Assembly (NCBI GenBank): GCA_015234045.1
Contig: JADFWU010000089.1
Location: 1-7,068, forward strand
Length of the DNA: 7,068 nt
Origin: Magnetococcales bacterium
GTDB lineage: Bacteria; Pseudomonadota; Magnetococcia; Magnetococcales; JADFWU01
Direction: 5' to 3'
Below are positions 1-4,622 of the stretch, one piece after another (positions within the stretch are counted from its first letter, which is position 1; each line of letters begins with the position of its first letter). Under the pieces are notes generated by a model. That model was not told where the DNA came from. It was given only the letters and a program-made list of their open reading frames with translations, and ran no database searches. Both the position numbers and the translations under genes were made by a program.

Positions 1-84
1 GGCCAATCTGGTAAAGGCGAAGGCCAATCTGGTAAAGGCGAAGGCCAATCTGGTAAAGGCGAAGGCCAATCCGGTAAGGGCGAA
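1..84 (+). repeat. 21-nt tandem repeat, four copies in window, coding GQSGKGE
   Basis: Four head-to-tail 21-nt units start at 1, 22, 43 and 64. The first three are identical. The fourth differs at two third-codon positions (Ser TCT to TCC, Lys AAA to AAG), both silent. The array touches the window edge, so more copies may lie upstream. The unit is a multiple of three, so copy-number change would lengthen the linker without a frameshift. Identity at the DNA level suggests recent expansion or homogenisation. Confidence 0.95.
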
Positions 85-1008
85 GGTGAAACTCAGGAGG
101 CCAGCGAAACAGTCGTTGATCTTGATATCAGCTTCTCATTGCAAGATACCGATGGTTCTGAATCATTGGCCGGTGACGTTATCTTCACCAATGTTCCAGA
201 AGGTGCTACGCTGAATGTTGGCACTGCTGGAGACAACAATACCTGGATCATTTCGCAAGATGAGTTGAATGTCACCTCTGATGGTGAGTTGGACACATCC
301 TGGGATATTCCTGACTTGCAGATGACGCTTCCAGAAGGCTCCGGTGATTTTGATCTTGGTTTGAAAATCACCACTCAGGACGGTGATGACATGACCGTAT
401 CTGAAGGCACAATCCCTGTGGATGTGCCTGATTCGGATATTGAAGGGTCTGATCTAACTGGAACCAATCAGGATGACATCCTTGAAGGTGGTGCCGGTGA
501 TGACACCATTACCGGTGAAGGGGGTGATGATACCTTGATTGGTGGTGTTGGTGACGATGTCATGGATGGAGGCAACCATGATGACATCCTTGAAGGCGGT
601 GCTGGTGATGATACCATGGATGGTGGCAACCACGCTGATACGCTTATTGGCGGCACGGGTAACGACACCATGAATGGTGGTCAGCACGATGACATTCTGG
701 ATGGTGGTGCTGGTAACGACATCATGGATGGTGGACACGGCAATGATCTGTTCATCTTCGGTGACGGAGATGGCAAGGATTACGTGAATGGTGGTGATGG
801 TTGGTTGGATACCATTGATCTTGAAGGGGTTGATGCTGGCCCTTCTGACAACCTCGAACAGGTTGGTGACTGGACTTTGGATACCAATGATGACTTTGCC
901 TGGGGTGATGGTCAGATTGTCTTTGATTCTGAAGATGCTTCCGGCACCATTACCTTGTTTGACGGAACCGAGATCGACTTCGAGAATATCGAAAAGATCG
1001 AGTGGTAA
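1..1008 (+). CDS. RTX-family type I secreted protein, C-terminal part (5' end outside window)
   Basis: The frame is open from base 1 to the TAA at 1006-1008, giving the last 335 residues. No start is in the window; the TTG at 139 lies inside a continuous domain and is not a start. Residues 1-28 are four GQSGKGE repeats, a flexible hydrophilic linker. Residues about 36-145 contain DTDGSESLAGDVIFTNVPEG, typical of the repeated cadherin/VCBS-like beta-sandwich domains of giant RTX adhesins. Residues 154-252 are eleven RTX nonapeptides (GGxGxDxLx), which bind Ca2+ and fold after export. Residues about 250-335 (DLFIFG, GWLDTIDLEG, then TITLFDGTEIDFENIEKIEW) match the C-terminal target region of T1SS substrates. 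The protein is therefore probably exported through an ABC/MFP/TolC-type channel to the surface or medium. Adhesin is the likeliest role, but the functional N-terminal domains are not visible. No secretion genes lie in the window. Confidence 0.9.
   Translation, partial: GQSGKGEGQSGKGEGQSGKGEGQSGKGEGETQEASETVVDLDISFSLQDTDGSESLAGDVIFTNVPEGATLNVGTAGDNNTWIISQDELNVTSDGELDTSWDIPDLQMTLPEGSGDFDLGLKITTQDGDDMTVSEGTIPVDVPDSDIEGSDLTGTNQDDILEGGAGDDTITGEGGDDTLIGGVGDDVMDGGNHDDILEGGAGDDTMDGGNHADTLIGGTGNDTMNGGQHDDILDGGAGNDIMDGGHGNDLFIFGDGDGKDYVNGGDGWLDTIDLEGVDAGPSDNLEQVGDWTLDTNDDFAWGDGQIVFDSEDASGTITLFDGTEIDFENIEKIEW
460..756 (+). repeat. RTX nonapeptide array, 11 units of 27 nt
   Basis: Eleven consecutive nine-residue units run from GTNQDDILE to GGHGNDLFI. 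The canonical form GGxGxDxLx gives alternating Ca2+ half-sites in a parallel beta-roll. Units 2, 4, 6, 8, 10 and 11 keep Gly at position 4. Units 5, 7 and 9 have His there (GGNH, GGNH, GGQH), and unit 1 (GTNQ) is a degenerate cap. The aspartate at position 6 is present in all units. Confidence 0.92.
568..729 (+). repeat. 54-nt higher-order repeat within the RTX array (3 copies)
   Basis: RTX units 5-10 fall into three 18-residue pairs starting at 568, 622 and 676. Each pair is a His unit (GGNHDDILE, GGNHADTLI, GGQHDDILD) followed by a Gly unit (GGAGDDTMD, GGTGNDTMN, GGAGNDIMD). The phase is exact, so the pair rather than the single nonapeptide appears to be the duplicated unit. All His units would fall on the same face of the beta-roll. 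Confidence 0.8.
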
Positions 1009-1098
1009 TTTCTTAACCGACAGACTTTCATGAATGCGGGTGGTTTCCCTCCATTCTCATGCCATGAAACCGTTCAGCGGCTATTGTGGTAACAACCC

Positions 1099-1137
1099 AG
1101 GGATGCTTTGGTCTCATGCCAAAGCATCCCTTTTTTT
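1099..1137 (+). terminator. Strong Rho-independent terminator after the RTX gene
   Basis: GGGATGCTTTGG (1100-1111) and CCAAAGCATCCC (1119-1130) form a perfect 12-bp stem with a 7-nt loop, TCTCATG. A1099 can add a pair with the first T of the T7 run at 1131-1137. It lies 90 nt after the RTX stop and ends 13 nt before the kinase start at 1151. This is the main reason for rejecting the upstream start at 1034 for the kinase frame. Confidence 0.93.
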
Positions 1138-1161
1138 ATCAGGTTTGGACATGCCAAAGCA
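1115..1161 (+). repeat. 12-nt direct repeat CATGCCAAAGCA in terminator and over start codon
   Basis: CATGCCAAAGCA occurs at 1115-1126 (end of loop plus right arm of the terminator stem) and again at 1150-1161, where it contains the ATG of the kinase gene. The left stem arm (TGCTTTGG, 1104-1111) could therefore pair with CCAAAGCA at either 1119-1126 or 1154-1161. The repeat itself is certain. Any regulatory role is inference. Confidence 0.6.
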
Positions 1162-2971
1162 GATTCAGAAAACATTGGCCATCGGTGGTGGAAAGATATC
1201 TGAAGTGCCAGCCGAGAAGAGACAAAGTGCGCGAAATAAGGTCGATGCATCAGCGTCTACTCATCAAGAGTATCGGATTGGTGAATCCATTCTGTTTGGT
1301 AAATTTGTTATTGAAAAAATATTGGGTAAAGGTAATTTCGGTCATGTTTATCAAGTTAAAGATGCCCGCACTGGGACGATGTATGCGCTGAAACACGCTT
1401 TGGATCAGAAAACCCAAAAAGCGCTGGAAGAGGAGTTGCGACTGCTGCTTCGTCTCAAAGATGCGCCTCACACGCTGAGATTGCATGATTACTATCATGA
1501 CAAGCAGGGAAATTTGGTTCTAACAACAGAACTCCTGGGTGGCGGTAATCTCAAGGAAGAGGTGATCCAAAGGTCACGTTTTACCGAAGCGGAAGGGTAT
1601 CAGATTGTTGGTGAGATTGGGCAGGCATTAGCTTATGCACATGCTTTGGAGCCGCCCATTCTGCACAAGGATGTCAAACCGGACAATATTATAGCCCAAC
1701 GCTATAAAAGCGGTCGAATGGAATGGTTTCTTGGGGATTGGGGGCTGGCCAGTGACACGCCTAAAGCGGAGAAATATCGGCCAACCGGTACTCAAGGCTA
1801 TACTGCCCCGGAAGTGTGGGAAGGAAAGCGCGATCCTGCTTCGGATATCTACTCCTTAGGCATGACACTGTATCGACTGTTATTCGGTAAGGTGGCGTTT
1901 CCCGGCAAGTTAAAAGAGATAAGGAAAGGGCATATTGAGAAAGAGGTGCCTATTCCCGCCGGAACACCCACGGGTTTAAAAGATCTGTTGCTTGGTATGT
2001 TGGAGAAAGATCCTGCCAAGCGTTGGTCTTTGGAACAGGTCTTAAGATACGTTGGCTATGATGGACGTTCCAGTCGTCGCGTATCTATTTCAATGACCCG
2101 CCAGATCAAGCCTGGAAAGACCTGGATGGCAGATCTGGGTCTCATTCATATGCCTTTCCAGTGGATTCCTGGCGGCACTTTCATGATGGGCCAGAATGAT
2201 CAGGAACAGGTGGCGCTTAAGTCCAAAATAAATGAAGAAACCTATAATCGTTGGTATGCACGGGAATGTCCTTGCCATCCTGTCTCTTTGACCGGTTTCT
2301 GGATGTCACGCTATCCGGTGACTGTTGACCAATTCCGGCTCTTTGTTGATGCCACAGGTCATGTGAGTCAAGCAGAGCAAGATGGTTGGGCATGGTGTTG
2401 GCGACTTGGCAGTAAGAGATTTGAAAAAGTGAAAGGAGCCTCCTGGAAAGATCCGGGTTTTCCACAGAGAGGCGATCATCCGGCAGTGTGTATCAGTTAT
2501 TATGATGCATGTGCAATGGCTAACTGGTTGACGAAGAAGTGTTTGAGGGATATTTCTCTACCAACGGAAGCGCAATGGGAGCGGGCTTGCCGTGCGGATG
2601 TTGATGGCGCTTATCCGGGAGGGGATACGTTAGTTGATAGTATCTACTGTCGTGCTGTAGCGGGTGTTATTGGTACAGGATCTATTCAGCGGGCCAACGC
2701 GTTTATCAATAAATGGGGTTTGGTAGACATTGGTGGCCATATCTGGGAATGGACGCGGGACCGATTCCAAGCAGATTTTTATAAACAGTCCAGACTGCTC
2801 AATCCTGTCTGTTTAAGCAGTGCCAAAAATCGGGTGATTCGGGGTGCTGGTTGGAGTACGGCCAATGTGTTTAATACGCGCTGTGCGTTTCGGGATAAAT
2901 ATGGTCCTAAGAACAGTGATAATGATATTGGTTTCAGGCTGGTGGCACTCTCTTTTCCTTGGGAGAGTTGA
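1151..2971 (+). CDS. Ser/Thr protein kinase fused to FGE-sulfatase (SUMF1-like) domain
   Basis: The protein has 606 residues. Residues 1-40 look unstructured. The kinase domain spans about 51-302. It has a glycine loop GKGNFGHV at 59-66, a VAIK-type lysine K81, and a catalytic loop HKDVKPDN at 172-179 (D174, K176, N179). It also has DWG in place of DFG at 196-198, APE at 219-221 and DIYSLG at 232-237, so it should be active. Residues about 333-600 are an FGE-sulfatase domain: WIPGGTFMMG, LPTEAQWERACRA at 470-482, GGHIWEWTRDRF at 529-539, RVIRGAGW at 561-568 and GFRLV at the end. There is no signal peptide or membrane segment, so it is probably cytoplasmic. Kinase-FGE fusions such as chlamydial Pkn1 are known, but their substrates are mostly undefined. 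The start at ATG 1151 is chosen because the longer frame from 1034 crosses a terminator. AGG at 1141-1143 is a weak ribosome site. TTG 1175 and GTG 1205 remain possible starts. Confidence 0.88.
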   Translation: MPKQIQKTLAIGGGKISEVPAEKRQSARNKVDASASTHQEYRIGESILFGKFVIEKILGKGNFGHVYQVKDARTGTMYALKHALDQKTQKALEEELRLLLRLKDAPHTLRLHDYYHDKQGNLVLTTELLGGGNLKEEVIQRSRFTEAEGYQIVGEIGQALAYAHALEPPILHKDVKPDNIIAQRYKSGRMEWFLGDWGLASDTPKAEKYRPTGTQGYTAPEVWEGKRDPASDIYSLGMTLYRLLFGKVAFPGKLKEIRKGHIEKEVPIPAGTPTGLKDLLLGMLEKDPAKRWSLEQVLRYVGYDGRSSRRVSISMTRQIKPGKTWMADLGLIHMPFQWIPGGTFMMGQNDQEQVALKSKINEETYNRWYARECPCHPVSLTGFWMSRYPVTVDQFRLFVDATGHVSQAEQDGWAWCWRLGSKRFEKVKGASWKDPGFPQRGDHPAVCISYYDACAMANWLTKKCLRDISLPTEAQWERACRADVDGAYPGGDTLVDSIYCRAVAGVIGTGSIQRANAFINKWGLVDIGGHIWEWTRDRFQADFYKQSRLLNPVCLSSAKNRVIRGAGWSTANVFNTRCAFRDKYGPKNSDNDIGFRLVALSFPWES

Positions 2972-2976
2972 TGGAT

Positions 2977-2994
2977 GCAGAGATGGTTCTCTGT
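2977..2994 (+). other. Small hairpin just after the kinase-FGE stop codon
   Basis: CAGAGA (2978-2983) and TCTCTG (2989-2994 less the last base) form a 6-bp stem with a TGGT tetraloop, six bases after the stop. A G-T wobble at 2977/2994 can extend it. No T-run follows, so it is not a convincing intrinsic terminator. It may be a transcript 3'-end structure or chance. Confidence 0.3.
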
Positions 2995-3006
2995 TACCTG
3001 AATTTT

Positions 3007-3025
3007 CGTTTCCGTGGGAATGACG
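3007..3025. repeat. Degenerate palindrome resembling intergenic REP-like elements
   Basis: CGTTTCC-GTG-GGAATGACG can fold as an imperfect stem with a two-base bulge. It resembles a decayed form of the CGTCATTCCC...GGGAATGACG palindromes that are common between proteobacterial genes. A single degenerate copy in the 164-nt gap between the kinase and the binding-protein gene gives weak support. Confidence 0.3.
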
Positions 3026-3090
3026 CTACATGCTTTGATGCCTGTTTCAACCAGCAATCACATAAATCCTAACACTTTTAATGGGTTATT

Positions 3091-3099
3091 TGCTATAGT
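3091..3099 (+). promoter_or_regulatory. Candidate extended -10 promoter for the solute-binding protein
   Basis: TGCTATAGT has the extended -10 form TGnTATAnT, 36 nt before the GTG start at 3136. No good -35 hexamer is seen at the expected distance (3070-3077 reads around AACACT), so it would rely on the extended -10. A promoter is expected here because the gene lies alone after a 164-nt gap. Confidence 0.4.
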
Positions 3100-3125
3100 G
3101 AAGCTGATAAAATAGAACCGAAATG

Positions 3126-3132
3126 GAGGGGG
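3126..3132 (+). promoter_or_regulatory. Ribosome binding site GGAGGGG deciding the GTG start at 3136
   Basis: A strong purine-rich Shine-Dalgarno match ends a few bases before GTG 3136 (five bases between GGAGG and the start). It supports this non-ATG start, which also gives a complete signal peptide. No in-frame ATG before the hydrophobic segment competes with it. Confidence 0.75.
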
Positions 3133-3135
3133 TCT

Positions 3136-3984
3136 GTGTTCGGGTTTGTGTTACGTCATCGTGATCGTTCCGTCTTGTCCAAGGCGGGGCTGTTTTTGGT
3201 TGTCTGCTGTTTATCTGTGTCCTGTTTGGTCATGCCCAGTATTGGCTACGCTGAGTTTGTGGATGGTCATGAACAGGAGATGGTTATTGCCGGACTGAAT
3301 GCACCGCCTTATATTTCTCGGCACAATGGCGTTGCTGCACAGGGCATTATTATTGATTTGATCAATGAAATCCTTCCGTGGATGGGTATTAAACCCCGCT
3401 TTGTCATCTCCAACTGGTCACGTGCTTTTCAACAGGCTAAAATGGGTCAGGCGGATGCATTGATTCCTACTTTGAATACGCCTGAACGTCATGATTGGTT
3501 TGTCTTTCCTAAAGAGCCGTTAGTGCATTTTCATATGACCTTTTTTGGAGAAAAAGGGCGACACTATGGCTATGATGGAACACTGGACAGTGTTGTCAAT
3601 CTCTCTATCGGTAAATTGCAAAATGGGCGTGTGACACCAACTTTTGATATGGCCGAGCAGCAGGGAAAATTGAAGCTTGAGTCACGTTCATCCATCAATT
3701 TGCTTGCTAAGGCGGTTGCTTTTCAGCGGCTTGATCTGTTCATCATTGAAAAGCGTATGGGGTGGTGGAGTATCAATCAGGAAAAACTTGCTGAACGGCT
3801 TCACCCTTTGGATCCACCATTGGGTACTCATCCCATCTATCTGGCAATTTCGAAAAATTCCCGTTATGCCAGTCCCTCCTGGATAAAAAAGATCAATGAA
3901 ACCATTCGAGAGGTGCGTCAAGCTGGTCTTTTGGATCGGATTATTGAGCGTCATCACAACGGGTTGGTTTCTCCGCCCCCCTAA
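3136..3984 (+). CDS. Periplasmic solute-binding protein, SBP_bac_3-like, stand-alone
   Basis: The protein has 282 residues. Residues 1-39 form a Sec signal peptide: a basic region (RHRDR, K16), a hydrophobic core at 17-33, and likely cleavage after GYA at 37-39. There is no good lipobox around the cysteines at 24, 25 and 30, so it should be soluble in the periplasm. The mature part follows the family 3 extracellular solute-binding fold (PF00497). Visible features are PPY at 57-59, GIIIDLINEIL at 70-80, W94 and R96 in the first lobe, GQADALIPTLNTPER at 104-118, and a second lobe around 150-245. Members bind amino acids or similar small polar solutes for an ABC importer, or act as sensing modules. 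No permease or ATPase gene is nearby, so the ligand and partner are unknown. It ends one base from the convergent minus-strand gene. Confidence 0.85.
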   Translation: MFGFVLRHRDRSVLSKAGLFLVVCCLSVSCLVMPSIGYAEFVDGHEQEMVIAGLNAPPYISRHNGVAAQGIIIDLINEILPWMGIKPRFVISNWSRAFQQAKMGQADALIPTLNTPERHDWFVFPKEPLVHFHMTFFGEKGRHYGYDGTLDSVVNLSIGKLQNGRVTPTFDMAEQQGKLKLESRSSINLLAKAVAFQRLDLFIIEKRMGWWSINQEKLAERLHPLDPPLGTHPIYLAISKNSRYASPSWIKKINETIREVRQAGLLDRIIERHHNGLVSPPP

Positions 3985-3985
3985 A

Positions 3986-4570
3986 TTAGCGCTGAGTACG
4001 GTCTTTGTGCTTGGTCTTGGATGAACCCACGGCCATTTTAAAATGGACCACTTTTTTTGGTGGCGGTGGGATTGTTTTTAAAAGCGCTTGAGCATCAAAA
4101 TATCGATCCAAATGTTCTACCAGCTTTCGAGCATCGCGCAGAAATTGAGGATCAGGTTTTTCTGTGTCGAGTGCGCGACGGATCAGCCGTTTCAGATAGG
4201 TCCGGTTCCAGTCAGGAGCAAAGAGTTTATCCAAGTGTTTTGACACAGCGCCGGCCAGATCAATAGCCTGATCCACAATCGTCAATGCTTCCGGCAAGGT
4301 GAGCGCACTATCTATTACGTGTTTCACCAGACGACATTGATATGTTCTACAGGTATTCGGTTGGCTCTCATAAATTTGACAGACACCAAACCGAAGAGAG
4401 GGGCATGGCTGGTCAAAGTAGTGATCTCCGTTACTATTTGTGTAGAAAGCCATTCCTTTTGATGCAACACGCTTTGTTTCCGCAGGCAAGATACGAACCC
4501 GTGAGAACAGAATACCGTTACAGCATAAACTGCAATGGCGGCAGAGATGTGTAACGGATTCTGTAGTCAT
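3986..4570 (-). CDS. YkgJ-family cysteine-cluster (CxxCxxCC) protein
   Basis: The protein has 194 residues. Cysteines 10, 13, 16 and 17 form CxxCxxCC near the N-terminus. Cysteines 56, 64, 74 and 79 (PCPSLRFGVC, then NTCRTYQC) complete the eight-cysteine pattern of the YkgJ/UPF0153 family (PF03692), whose members are predicted to bind zinc or an Fe-S cluster and lack a settled function. Residues about 90-165 are charged and probably helical. The tail is basic and proline-rich (IPPPPKK). There is no signal peptide. The start at ATG 4570 is fixed by the first cysteine only nine residues in. The ribosome site is weak (GGA about 10 nt upstream). The gene lies 52 nt after metH on the same strand with no clear terminator between, so co-transcription is plausible. 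Confidence 0.85.
   Translation of the reverse strand: MTTESVTHLCRHCSLCCNGILFSRVRILPAETKRVASKGMAFYTNSNGDHYFDQPCPSLRFGVCQIYESQPNTCRTYQCRLVKHVIDSALTLPEALTIVDQAIDLAGAVSKHLDKLFAPDWNRTYLKRLIRRALDTEKPDPQFLRDARKLVEHLDRYFDAQALLKTIPPPPKKVVHFKMAVGSSKTKHKDRTQR
4033..4058 (+). terminator. Possible weak terminator for the solute-binding gene, inside the convergent gene
   Basis: The palindrome CCATTTTAAAATGG (4033-4046) is followed after five bases by a T7 run (4052-4058) on the + strand, about 70 nt past the solute-binding stop. The usable stem is only about 5 bp and AT-rich, so this is weak. It falls in the 3' part of the YkgJ-like gene (basic/proline-rich tail), so codon choice could explain it. Confidence 0.25.
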
Positions 4571-4622
4571 TGAGTATGATCCAACGTTTGTCGTTAAGTG
4601 TTAATTTGTCAGATTGACTGCA

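Noticed and set aside
1-84. CRISPR array
   Set aside because: The 21-nt units are contiguous with no spacers and lie in an open coding frame.
93-374. Minus-strand 93-residue frame opposite the RTX beta-sandwich domain
   Set aside because: Fully antisense to well-supported coding sequence, with no recognisable motif.
454-738. Minus-strand open frames opposite the RTX repeats
   Set aside because: Low-complexity mirror images of the 27-nt repeats. They have no start context or domain and persist only because the repeat period is a multiple of three.
1034-1150. N-terminal extension of the kinase frame from ATG 1034
   Set aside because: The added 39 residues are encoded through a perfect terminator hairpin and T-tract and resemble no kinase sequence. 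ATG 1151 still leaves 50 residues before the kinase domain.
2948-2967. CTCTC...GAGAG inverted repeat at the end of the kinase gene
   Set aside because: Only five pairs with a 10-nt loop and no following T-run. Not a convincing terminator.
4057-4554. Plus-strand frames inside the YkgJ-like gene
   Set aside because: Shadows of a gene with a clear eight-cysteine family pattern on the other strand.
4571-4622. Terminator or promoter between metH and the YkgJ-like gene
   Set aside because: Only a 4-bp AACG/CGTT stem and no good -35/-10 pair are seen on the minus strand.
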